This document shows positions 9,789-22,100 of a DNA stretch of 64,000 nt, piece after piece. Each line of letters opens with the position of its first letter. Within the stretch, counting starts at the first letter, position 1. Source of the stretch: Lineus longissimus (lineage: Eukaryota; Nemertea; Pilidiophora; Heteronemertea; Lineidae); contig NC_088308.1 in NCBI RefSeq assembly GCF_910592395.1, positions 6,403,001-6,467,000 on the forward strand, given 5' to 3'. Made by a program: the position numbers and the translations under genes. The notes below the pieces were generated by a model. The model saw only the letters and a list, made by a program, of their open reading frames with translations. It had not been told where the DNA came from and ran no database searches.

Positions 9789-11120
9789 TCCTCATTGGAG
9801 TTTATTATAAAGTGATTCAAAGCCTATAGTTCAGTCGGATCACCTTCTCAAACTTTGATGTGGCCAAGATGGCCGCCCCACGGGCACATATCGGTATCGT
9901 AAAGCAGTCTAGTGTCGCAAGTTGAAAGATGGCTGGTCGTGTTTGAAGTCAGTTATCTAAGCTAGCCGATAGGTTTGAGGATGATTTTAATGGGGTTGAA
10001 TTAGCTTGCATGGTATCGAAATCATATAAGGTTGTGAAAAGCGGAGAAATGAAATCAAAGCGGCTGTTGGCGCCGATAATTTTTCATAAGGGGATGTTTT
10101 GATTCTCCAAGCATGCCTCTCGTTTTTACCCAAATCCCCCTGGTCTCGTTCTATGCCTTTGAACTGAATGAGTAAGAACCCGCTCAGCGATAAGCTCGTA
10201 GCAAGTAATGCCACACTGGCCAGTTCGAAGGAAAACTTGAAAACATGCAATAGCAAAATTTACCTAGCAGATCATGAGTCTAACTGGCTAAAATCACCGC
10301 GATGCGTGTGAGTTTGACGCCTTTGATATTTTCAGAATCAAGAATAGCATGTTACAAAATAATTTGAAGTTGAATAGTGAAATTTACCACAAATGTTTTA
10401 TAAAAGCTTAGCGAGAATATTTTTACCGAAATTGACAACCTTCTTCTATACGACAATGAGGCATGCCCTTAATGCAGGGCAACTAACATCGTCTTTGGAC
10501 CACCAAACCTACCCCACATTACCTCGACCCACATGTTTTGGACTCCACTACTCCCTCTCGGACTTCGTAGCACATATAACCAACAACTGAGTGAAAAAGA
10601 CCTGAATCCCAGGATGCACAGACGGTAGATACATGTACTGTATTATGTACATGTATACTGTGGTTACACCAACGTTGATCGGGGCTTGCTCGTTTGCGGG
10701 GCGCTTGAGTGTGGTACCATAGAATTAAAATCTGCATTAGAACCAAACAGCAAAACGAAAACAATTTAGATCGGAATATTACTGTAATTTGTACCTTCCT
10801 CAAACAGTGTGAAAGGCTAATTATACAGAACACACGGCGCATGCATCAGTCATTCGGTGGTTAGAATTGATGCCATTCATTTTCACCTCAGGCTGACTGA
10901 GTCTGTAAAAAATCTGCTCTCGCGGCAACCTTTGATGACAAGCCGGCTTTGGGAGCAACACGGCTTATGCATCAAGGAGCACTAGCCTTTGGCAGCAATT
11001 TCTAGAAGGAGAGAACACCTGTAGCTGAAATTATCTAAGGGGCCGTTTTTCATTCCCTGCTCCGAATATTTTCAGCTTAAAAGGACAATTAAAGACGCCC
11101 TCGGGACTGACATAGATCTA
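9789..11120. other. Gene-free stretch
   Basis: Short frames only; the largest is minus-strand 9987-10256, about 89 codons with one hydrophobic segment and no ATG near its start. At 10630-10655 is a hairpin of TACATGTAC ... GTACATGTA. Confidence 0.4.
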
Positions 11121-11440
11121 CAGTCTCAACGTTAATACCATCAACCTTCGCCTTATTTCGTTAACACAGATCTCCATTTCACCAGCCAGTGTCTCAGTAT
11201 TAAATAATGATTATACAATCAACCTTCGCCTTACATGAATATCGTTAACACAGATCTACATTTCACCCGCCAATGTCTCAACGATAACACCATTAACCTT
11301 CGCCTTATATCGTTAACACAGATCTCCATTTCACCTGCCATGTCTCAGTACAAATCTTCGCCTTACATGAATATCGTTAGCACATGTTTCTATATTCAAC
11401 CCGACCGCCAATGTTTCAATGCTAATAAACAGTCGCCCCC
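11121..11440. repeat. Minisatellite, about 4.5 copies of a 65-85 bp unit
   Basis: Repeated blocks in fixed order: TGTCTCAACG / TGTCTCAGTA, then CAACCTTCGCCTTA, an optional CATGAA insert, TATCGTTAACACAGATCT, then CATTTCACC-GCCA. Copies start near 11121, 11188, 11273, 11340 and 11411. Two unit subtypes, with and without the CATGAA insert, appear to alternate, which suggests higher-order duplication. Confidence 0.9.
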
Positions 11441-14400
11441 ATGCACTAAACCCCCTCCACTTCGGTATTAAATGGTTCTTTGCCACATGGAATCGAGATC
11501 GCGGTTGATATTGCTTTGTCAATACCCGTTAGGACACTTCCAATAGAATAGAAACATCGCCCAGATATTGGCCGATTCGGCTGGACTCCAGACGGATTAC
11601 TTCCAATACGGTTGCGATGTCTAATGGGTCAACAACTTCCCACATTGCACATTAACTGCTTATTGCGACGCAAACTCTACATGTACTTGTCACTGTCAGT
11701 GGCTGTTTTGTCTTACGACTTTCTGGAGCAAGAGCGGTTAAAATGCCGCCGACCGCGAGAGACTTTTGTAAAGCCCTCGAAACGCCTACGCGGACGCCTA
11801 CATATCCCACTGTATGTTCAATATCACGATCAGGATATGAGGTTGTATTCGTGTTGACGTTTCAGGCGCTTTGCAAAAACTTTATGTCGCCACCCCACAC
11901 CTTCAGCCTGGACCAGCCTAATAAAAAGACAGTGAAAGCGATGGTGACAGTAGATCATCGTTATACAGAAGGCATCGTGTAAAATTAATGTTGATCTGAA
12001 TAATTGCAAAAACATATAACTATCTTTAAGCGAGCCTTACATATTTCAATATGGGTTACATTCTCCCATTACCATCTTATAGGCGCACGGCTAATGACAG
12101 GGTCGAGGAAAAGCCTTCTTCAGATGTTTTGGCATTATCAGAGAAAGCATATGTCACATTGTTAGCTTAGAGAGAGAAAAACCTGAATATGGCGGCCAGA
12201 GCTAATGGAATACTAACAGAGAGGGTAAATATATACCATTGTCAATTGCCCTTTCGGAATAACGACGGAACTTTGCCAGAAAGTGCATTTCAGCGGTAAA
12301 TGTCGGCGCGCCTTAGGTGACTTTGGTTTCATAAATGTACGTTCTCTTTCGCACACGTGGATCATCCGTCGGGTTCAGATTTCTTTACAAATTCATCCAT
12401 TGTTTATAATAGGAGCACACAGACGTTTAAAACTGGGATATATGTCCTAGAGCATTTCTATTATTTGATATACAGAAGAAATATTGCTTTGTTTTATGAC
12501 GCAATGCTAGATGTACCATGACTACATTCTGATCGGCGGGACTCTGTCCGTAGCCGCAAGGTCAAAACTCAGCAGGAATCGGTGTGGAGAGGGGATGGGC
12601 TAGAGTCGTGTATTTTCACTCAAAGGGCGATGCTCTGTCTGTGAAGAATAGCCGATATACAAATTCATGCTGTATTATTCTTTGATATTTGATGTAACGA
12701 TGTTCAGGTTGGCCTAAGTGGAGTCCAAAACTTGTGGGTCAAGATGCCATGTCCGGGATGCCATGACTACTGATGCCAACAAAACAAGCTCGTTTTTAAA
12801 TGCGTTTTTTCCCTTGAAGTCGGACTGACGGTTTTCTACTTTGCCGCCGCGCTCATATCAATTATCTACTCCATTATTTTTTCTTCGAAAATAGAGGTCT
12901 CCCTCTGTTGCTAAATACATATCATGATTATACCAGTCCGCAGCCTTAAAGCGCCCCTTACTGAAAATCATCTCCGAAGTATTAAAAGATAATGTCATCA
13001 TTTTCCATTTTGCGTTGAGAAACTATAAACATGCACTGGCAACCGTAGAATCAAAAATTTGTCATAGGGGTGAGCAACCATCCATTAGATGTCACACAAG
13101 AGATAAAAACTTTCTCTCGGACACATTTTATACAGTAATGGGCTTGTTACATTTCTGATAGATTTCTGATTTTTTACTCTTCCAGTTGCTATGGAAACAG
13201 CGAAAGTTTTGTATGCTCTAAGAATCTCTTAATGCTGTTTCGTCGAAGTAAATGGCCCGGTAATTCCCAGAGGATGCCGTTTTACTGAGCGACTTGTGGC
13301 TGGTGGTTGAAATATTGAAGACGACGCCCATAAGATTGAAATTGAAACGTTTCGGATGATGATTTAACTACGTGTACTCTTTGAAAAGTATGTTTGTACG
13401 AGTTTGGTAGCGTTGTCTAAACCATTAGAAAATTGTCTGATTTAACATAAAATATTCATATATCATCGCGAAGAAAAGTTCAGCGTGAGGCTGGGTCTTG
13501 TGGACCTACGAAAGAGAAGCAAAGTAACTGGTATTTCCAAAAGTACGCACCTGCCTTCTCCGAGAAAACTTCTGGTCTTGTTGACCACTTACATGTGGCT
13601 CAAAAGTGATCAAACCTACCATATCCTACACTCATCCATGTATCAAAAATGTCATTCTGCCAAAGGACAACACTTTTTGCCCGTATTTACATTCGAAACT
13701 ATTTAATCATAGCTTCGTGACATATCTTGACAGATTCTGTCAGCTCTGACTTTTGGTCAAGGCTGGAGAACATGTTGAATGAAAAAATACATATCGGATA
13801 TCTAGCAGTTGGTGATCCATCATTTGGTCTGTTTGCTAGCTGTCCGATCACCCGCAGATCTTGGCTGGTTGTCATTAATATCAGAAATATTCAACGCCTA
13901 CAGACACAATTTTCTCAAGAGCTTGTGACGATGCTAACTTTTCGCAATATCAACGGAAATATCTTATGACGAACCTGTATGTGGCGTCGTTGGAGGATCC
14001 TCAAATACACTGATAGCACACCGTAACCAATTATAGATCCCAAAACATCAAGAAAATATTGGGGGTGAACAAGTAGGACCTTTGTGGATTCAGCACATTG
14101 TCATTTTCTTGCGTTTTTGGTTCTCGAGGAGTCCTCGTTACCATTGAACAATGCAACTAGCAAGAATTTCATTAAAAGTTCCTTATTTACAATTTTCAAA
14201 GAACGGATATGAGACTGGAGCAAGTAGTCATTGCATATTTGTGATAATGATCGCAGTATCTGCGACACGATTTCTTACTTTAGCTTTGCATGTTTTGATG
14301 CATGCACGCAACCGTGTACGACGGGTCTTGGAGGGAAGAATTTCCAAGGCGACATGTCGGTCTAGCACTCGGCTTATCATCCACATGAATCCGTTCCTGT

Positions 14401-15541
14401 GTCTGGTGAAGGATTGGTTATATGGAGACTCCTTCAGTGCCTAAGAGAGTTAAGTGCGCATAATGGAATGATTTGTCCCATTATCCCAGGACATTTAAAA
14501 CTATACACCGTGGTGAGGTTGACAACCATTTTCTAAATGTTATCAGTACACACAGTTAGCGCGTTCTTTCAAATTCCTTTCAGTAACCTTTAGTAACAAT
14601 ATAAAACTGAATAGAGTGTGCGAAAAAGTGACAGAAATGGTAGCTGATACCCAGTTCTAGTAGGACTCGAAATTCGATTTTAGTAGAAACACTAACTGGA
14701 AAAAGTAACAAGATGGAACAAGCTTTCGTGTCGTTCAAGTTGATTTGCTGGTTCACTTCCCGGGGATGAGCTGAAGGAAAACAAAATCATTTTCTCGGCA
14801 TGCAGCGGGGTGCTGCATTGGTCTTCCTCTAATCACACTGCGTTCAAGGGCCGACCATGTTGTTTTCTTAATAAAGGAGACTTACATGTTTATGGCAATC
14901 TATTGTTCTTTTTAAGCAATGTTCGTCTTTTGTTTACCATAGTTTTAGAGAAACTCTCCATGATAAATGTGCAACTGAAAAAAGCTTTATTTTTGTGAGT
15001 GCGGCAAAGTCGCGGATCATCGCAGTACACAGCCGTGAAGGAGCTAGATCGAAGCCGTAACTCTGTTGCATGTGGCTAAAGATAGCGTTTTCGCGTTGCT
15101 TCCGCCTTTATCTGACTGAACTTTTAGAGACCTCCGCTTGTTTTTATTTTCTATATTCGTGACGTATGATCCTTTTATGCTATTCGAGATCACCCTTTGA
15201 TCCTCCACAATCATAGCACGCTCAAAAGCGGAAGAAAGCTACAGTCGTGTTCCCACTGGTGAAATATTGTAGCAATGATGATTGATCTCTGAAAAGTCAA
15301 CCATAACAGAGCGGGATCACAAGATGCGTAAACCGTAGTCGAAAAATGGAATGCGCGTAATAAGCCCAGTATCAAAGGTTATTGTGTGATGATTATATGA
15401 CCTTTGATGCCAAGCCCTGGTTAGGAGAGAAGAGCTCAAATTCCAAACGCTTGTTTAAAGTAAAAAGTGTTTTGTATGCCTGCTATTGCTCATTGTTATG
15501 ACTATGAGTGTCTTGGGATCACCGAATAGACCAGTTGCTTT
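11441..15541. other. Gene-free stretch
   Basis: AT-rich DNA without a recognisable gene or strong repeat. The longest frames (11612-11857, 14151-14444 plus) are of chance length and match nothing I know. Confidence 0.4.
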
Positions 15542-15721
15542 TTAAACTTGTAAGACTGGCACACCTTCTTCAGAAATATTCCATATGTCCAGAACGCTTT
15601 GATCCGCAATCTTTTCAAAGGTGTTCCAGTCGGGGTGTGAGCCAGCTCCACTATTGTGCGATTGCATGTACTTAATAGCTTTTTCCAAAATCGGCTGCAG
15701 AGGGCACTTCGTAAATGTCAA
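15542..15721 (-). CDS. Candidate terminal coding exon, unknown protein
   Basis: A minus-strand frame follows a possible acceptor (tttacaatctcag) and ends in TAA at 15544-15542. It encodes 59 residues including LQPILEKAIKYMQ, GAGSHPDWNTFEKIADQ and a C-terminus DIWNISEEGVPVLQV. Residue composition looks coding-like (hydrophobic/acidic alternation, several Trp). No ATG lies nearby, so it would be a 3' exon. I found no partner exon upstream and no family match, so this remains a guess. Confidence 0.3.
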   Translation of the reverse strand: MTFTKCPLQPILEKAIKYMQSHNSGAGSHPDWNTFEKIADQSVLDIWNISEEGVPVLQV

Positions 15722-18700
15722 CTGAGATTGTAAAATGCTTCATAAAGTAGTCGAAATTGTGCAGCGAAGTTTCGCAGCAAAGCACAAGTCCGTATTTCTA
15801 CCTTTCCTCCGTGCACCCATGACCTTTCCAACCACATTATGCGTTACTATCTTTTACTTCTGCCCTTACACCTTTGATAGAAAGAAAGTGGTTGAAAGAA
15901 TATGTTTGAAAATGCAATCCTGGTGAACACTAGCTCGCTAGATATGGCTGCGTCTGACCACTTTTTGCTGATATGGCTAATGACCCAAACCATTTCCGAC
16001 TGACCGGAAGTAGTGATGCCTTGCAAAGCACGCAGATGACGTTGTACAAGTCCCCCTGCCATGATTGATAGGCGGGGGGCGAAGGCAGCTTGTGATCGAA
16101 CCGCACTTGCCTATAGTCGGTTAGGGATCTGGATGAATACATGTACACGTATATGGTAAAAAAAGATAAAAAGATTTATAGAGCCAAAATCAACTTTGAG
16201 CAAGCAATCCGAAATGGCGTCGCTCGGGTTGATGAAGTTTGATACTGCACAAAACATTTGTATGTTATTGACTACAGATTAAGTAAATGACGATAAAACA
16301 TACATTATATACATTTTCTTAAAAAAGAGTCGAAACCTTAAGCTGAAAAAATCTGTAATGCATTTTATCAGTAATAATTGATAGCTGTCTTTCTTCGCCA
16401 TGTAGCTTTCTTACAAAAGAAAAAACCCGCTTCTAACTACTAGTGAGGCTACATTTGCATTTAGTGCAATGACGCTTATAGTCTCAGATATCTAATATTC
16501 TACTCACTCCACATCATAAGAAGTGTTTCGGAAGAAAAATTTCACAATTCTTTTCAATAAGCGGTTAATTGCATGGGGGGTTTCAACAATGCAAAACAAA
16601 GAAAAACAGGCTGTCTACTTGCATAAGCCATAGCTTTCTACTTGATGCTCTTGGTGACTGGAATATTTGAACACCCTGTTGGCCAGTCAAGGCGCAAGAT
16701 TCATCAGCAGCTAGTGCAGTGTAAGCGAAGGAGTTACAGTTGATGCACTGAATAAATTACAAGCTTCTTGTTAAATTCCCGGTGATGATTAATGGCCTTG
16801 GGATGTGAGGTTTGTGGGGAATTTTGATGAAAATCTGTTCGAAATTTTAGGGAAAAGATATGCTGGGTCATTTTAGACAGAGTTCTCTTGGGTTGAAAGT
16901 TTTAACATTGTTACAATGCTCTCGTTGGCTTTCGCTAAGATAACCCACTCTTTGTCTAAAGAGGTTAAACGGCTTGAAAGGATTCGTTCAAAAAGAAGTT
17001 GGCCAGTATCGCCAAAAGCGACAATCCTATCGTCCCTGCAGCGACACAGAACGTCACCTAGGTACACAAGCGAAAATACTGAAAGTACAAATCGTGATCA
17101 AATTGTTTTTCGCGAGTTTTTCCCAGATTTCGCAAATAATCTCAAGCTGCGAAAAAATCTCGGCAAAAACATTTGGTGCTGTTGCGCTTTGAGGAAGCGT
17201 TTCTTGAAAAGCGATATAAAACGGCCCCGGCTTATGCTATTAGTAACACACCTACATGAAGTACTTAACACGATACCAGCTTCGTCCATCTGAAAGCGTG
17301 CTTTCTCTAATTCACCCTCATCTTAAAGTATCTAAACTAAGGGTGAGCACAACAGTTCTAAGCTGATGAGAAATCGAGGCCGCCTCGTGTCTAACCATCG
17401 TCATTGTTAAGACAGCAACTTACCAGCACCCTTATAGCTGGTCTTGGTCTCAAATAAAATAAACCTTTCATCTCCACCAGATTAGCCCATTGTTACCTCT
17501 AAAGGCATTAGCTTTGACATTATATACTTGGTAGATGACTTTAAAAATATGATACCTTTAGAAGAATTTCAAAAATGTTCGTGTGAACTTCGATACGCGT
17601 CAAAACTTCGAGAGATTTGCGGAAAGGCTGGTCACTTCTGCGAGGAATCGCGGATGTGGTTGGAACAGGTAGAGGGAACTACGATTTCTTTACAAATCCT
17701 ACAGTATCTTTGGAGGTTCAGAGGGCTCAGAAATCTCAGAAGAAGCCAGTGAAAGTAGTCATGGCAAGGGGACTTCGTGGGGAAAATGTGTACGCCTTAA
17801 GTTGCTTGCGTGTCGGTATAAACTTGGTGTGGTTTTTTATCGCAGGTAGCAGCGATGACCGATACTTGATCGAGGTATCTTACTAATAATGACAAGTTAT
17901 GGCGAATAAAAATTTTCAGATAATATTTTCAATCCCCTCCATCTGTCTGTACTCACGCGTACATGTATTACGCAAAATGGACGTCAAGTTTACAAAGGCC
18001 CTCCTTGGCCCCTCCAACCTGCGACCCGTTTCGGGTGAAATGTCATCTGCAAGAATATCTTTCTTTAGATGTATCTACTTGATTTCCCACTTCTAATATC
18101 GTAACGAGATCAAAATTCCTTTCTATGCTAAAGAGAGTCTTTCGTCTATTACAGATAACCTGTTTTTCTACCATTTCACAAAAGTGTTTGAATATTTTAA
18201 TTTAAAAATGATGTTAAAGTGAAACTTCGTCATGACACATTTAACAATTCCGTTAGAGGTTATGGTAGCTATTGCTTAGGTGTCGTTGGATAATGAAGGC
18301 ACTTTGTTTGCAAATTTGTGAGCCAATTAGAGCGGCATAGCAGCAATTTGCCTTATTTTCAGTAGGACGCTTGAAAAGTAGCGTAGGCTGTGGATTTGGC
18401 TTTCATTATGTCAAACTTTTTGAATTCCTGGTGTCTCAATACAAATATAAAGTAATAACGTTTGCAAACTTAAACTCAACAAAGAGAACGAAAAAAGTCG
18501 CGTCTTTATACAGTATGTTCACTCTTAGATATTTCAGCTTTTGAAAAACCTTTAAAAAAACCCCAGGTTTTTCACCAACACCAAACATAGAATAATCTAT
18601 GCTTGCCAAGACAGATATACACCACCTACATCTGCGTAGATGATAGTTCAAACGGCTCTGTTTCAAAGCATGTTGTCACGAGTAGAAATCCAACTGATTT

Positions 18701-18723
18701 TATCAATGACATGTAAGAGTCGC
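15722..18723. other. Gene-free stretch
   Basis: A plus-strand frame of 125 codons (16916-17293) and overlapping frames around 17528-17886 match no family. A good GTAAGT donor on the minus strand (GGTGCTG|GTAAGTT, about 17413) has no convincing exon attached. Confidence 0.35.
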
Positions 18724-19152
18724 GTCCACTACATAAAACGCCGGTGTTGGTCCGGAGTTTTTGCGCTTACACCTGTTAATTTTCCCCTCGAAAACGCCGG
18801 CGCTAGAAAACGCCGGTGTTTTCTTGTCACGGCGATGGATTCAGGGCTAAATGGGGGCTAATTTAAGCACGGCGTTTTATGTAGTGTAATCACAAAAACG
18901 CCGGCGTTAGTTAGTTTCTTCACCCGGCGACAGGCGGCGTGGTTACCACTGCGCATTTTGTGTCGGTCAATCGCGACTCCAACAATAACAAAAAATCGGA
19001 GAGTTCTACAGTAATTTCATATAGACCACGCCATCTGTCGCCGTGTTTAGTAACTGCATCCATGTAGTGGAAGTCCTCGCCGTGTCTCCGGGCTTTTCTG
19101 GTTCGGAGTATCCCCGGGGTTTAAAAACGCCGGGGTTTTCCATGTAGTGGAC
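18724..19152. mobile_element. Nested MITE-like element with CGCCGG-rich inverted repeats
   Basis: The outer termini are inverted: GTCCACTACATAAAACGCC at the left, and GGCG/TTTTCCATGTAGTGGAC at the right (19141-19152). Additional TIR-like copies lie inside, at 18871-18886 (GGCGTTTTATGTAGTG) and 19061-19070 (CATGTAGTGG). An inner inverted pair, CGGCGACAGGCGGCGTGGT at 18925-18943 against ACCACGCCATCTGTCGCCG at 19025-19043, encloses about 80 bp. There is no coding capacity. It looks like one or two non-autonomous DNA elements inserted into one another. Confidence 0.8.
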
Positions 19153-22100
19153 GTACTACTATATGCACGTATAGTTCTTTCCATGATCATGATGATACTG
19201 TGATGTCTTGTGATTAGAGCACGATATTGCAGTTGCTAGTATAAATACTAAGCAATCTATCAAATGTATAAACATGATACAGGTAAGCTGACTTAGTACC
19301 AGGCTGTCCTATTCGGAGGGTGCCTTACATGTACGACAGTCGTTAGCGCCATCATTTCGAGGACTACATGCGTTTAGTACATGTAAGACGCAAGTAATAT
19401 CAAAGCTGCTTAAGCGGACGGCAACAGACTGATCAGATATGAATGTCATATTGAAATGTTGTCCTCTCATTTGTGTTACCGGAACCCTTCAGTGTTAACC
19501 TGTTACTGGATCTATCTAATTTTAGAGGAGTATGTTTTAGTATGTTTTCAGATCGATGCCAATCATGTCGTAGTGTGATGGGCACTACCACTATGGCTAT
19601 CGTTTTATTGGCTTCATTTAGGGGGATACAAAAATGGCAGAGCGTCGAATGCCAATCTCGACTGGCTGAATTATACATACGTGTAGAGACGTCGTTTGCA
19701 TTACTACATCGATAATTCAGGAGAGTTAGAGTCTAAGGCTTTGGAACGCTAGAAAACACGGGTGACGTGCACCTTTCTCTGTTTCCCCCGTTAAAAACAC
19801 TTCTCGTTAGCTGTCTATTGTTTGGAAAAACTGAGATCATGGTGGCTAATGGTATCGGTTTGCCTAAAAACAATACGTGCTTACCTGGAGAGGAAATGAC
19901 GACACAAAAGAAACATACAATAGATTAGTTCTTTTTTATCCGATTTTATACCCCTCCAACACTGTAATGGGATGGACTTGTTTCTATTGTGTTGCAAAAG
20001 TAAACCAATACCTTTACCAACCGTGGGGACAGGGAACGATGAAAAACGCACCTCTGGCATTATGATCATAAAGAGCGAAAAATATGATGCTTATTTCAAC
20101 TTTTAAACAAACATGTATTTGTTGATCTAAATTACACATTTCTTCGAATGAGAAAAGGAAGGAAGAAGGGTTTCAATTAAATTTTTTCACAAGAATTGCA
20201 GCAAAGGCGTGCAAGACGTAGAAAACAACATAAAATGTCACGGTTTCGATCACGCGCGCGAACCTGCTTTCGGCACTGACGAAAGCACTGGCGTAAGGTA
20301 ATGCTAAATATGAAGTCAAGAAACGTATTTCAGAAGAATCAACCTGCTAATATGACTTGCAGAGTCCTTCAAGGTGTGAAATAAAATATAAGTAGTCCCA
20401 AAGTCTCATCTATAATGCAAGCGGCAACATTAGATTTGCTTTACTAATGCGCACGAGGGGCTGGTTGCGCATTAGAATTAAGGACGGAATTAGTCGCCAG
20501 GGAAATTCCAAATAGTAAATCGGCATCACATCAGAGTACTCGAGTCTGCACAGAGGAATGGGACAAAATATCAAAGAGTTAGTTGGCAGCTTATGCGGTT
20601 ATGCTACCCTTGCCGCCCAATAACACTTATTGACGTTTATGTATAGGGACATGTTGAGAAAATTTAGAGTGAAAACGTGTGGTGCGCATTTAATTCACTT
20701 GTACAAATGTGGAAAACGTCCCAATGTCACCCAAGTGCCGCATTTAAAGTTTTTATCGTCTTTTTACCGCTATCTAAACTTTTTATAGATTTTACGGTAT
20801 ACAGCCAGGAGTTTTCATAATTTATAGTGATGGCATAATCTGATTTGATGGCCTACCCGCAGACCACTTCATCACCTTCTAACTGAAGCTGGTTCGCTCA
20901 CTGGCTCAGGTGCTTAATTTCAACAACCTGACAAGCGAAAGTATTGCGATGCCGGGAAGTTGGTGTTTGTTGAGGACAAGTTACTCTGATATCATGCCCA
21001 ACACGACAGAAATCGTACATTTCAAATGTTGCTACAATGCAGGGAGAGTAATTGATTACCAGAAGTCTAAACAACCTTGGCCATGCCCCAAATGGTCAAT
21101 TGGTTATCAGAGATACACGGGTGATTGAACGGCCATGATTTATAATTCATTGACGTCTCAAGGGGGAGTCATGTCGTGGCCAATGTGGAGGAGTAATATT
21201 CCATAACGCCATAAGTAATGGAAGAACGTGGCCTCCCCCTGGGATCCTCACCATTCAATGTAGACACTCCCTTGTCGATTCTCTTATGCAGTGCTCACTT
21301 CGGAAACAATGTTCTAATTGCTACCGAAGGAGACTGCAAGACCAATGATGGCAATTATAATGTCCAGGAGCGCTGAATTGACCTGCTGGGCGGCAGTCCC
21401 GAAGCAAGTTTGGGTAAAAATAGTTCGTACGAAATGTGCCACGGTGTCCAATCGAATGACAACAGCTCCGGGCCATATGTATAGACTCGCCCGAATATTC
21501 TCTCAGACAAATTTTAGAGGGGTGCTATGCACTCCTCACCCTCTCAATTTCACCACCAGTCACAAAAGATCGAGCGTTTCTATTGTTACCATCGGAAGTC
21601 TTTCCCCCATTCTAGTATAACAGTCAATGGTTTGGTCATGTGCCGCAACATGCGATGAGAGAGTGCCAGTCAACCAGTTAACCGCACCATTCCACCATGT
21701 TGTCGATTGGCGATCACCAACCTAAAGCGCCGATGTAAAAGTAAAAAATGTCTCCCTGGAAAGAGTATCGGGCCCAATGATATATTGACGGATGGTTTAT
21801 GCGGAAGTCATGCCATTCCGGCAACTTCATCTCATCCTCCATGCATTTAAAAAGGCTAGAATTACAGAACTCTATCTATATACGCCAATCCGAAGTTAGC
21901 ACATAATCATGCACGACCACCAGACTGCGATTTTGGCTTGAAGTGGACTAAGGGTAGGTCCCCATTTTATCTCCAGCTGAAGCTATACCTGATTCGCAGA
22001 CGAAATTTAGCTTTCTCTCAGTTCTCCCAAGTTTGACACTGATTACACTTCAAAACGTCCAACTTATCTCTCTTTTTCGCCTGTAAATTTAATCAATTAT

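Noticed and set aside
10630-10655. TACATGTAC...GTACATGTA hairpin considered as a regulatory site
   Set aside because: These palindromes are everywhere in the window, so a single copy carries little information.
16916-17293. 125-codon plus-strand basic frame
   Set aside because: Several frames of this length are expected by chance; no motif or splice support.
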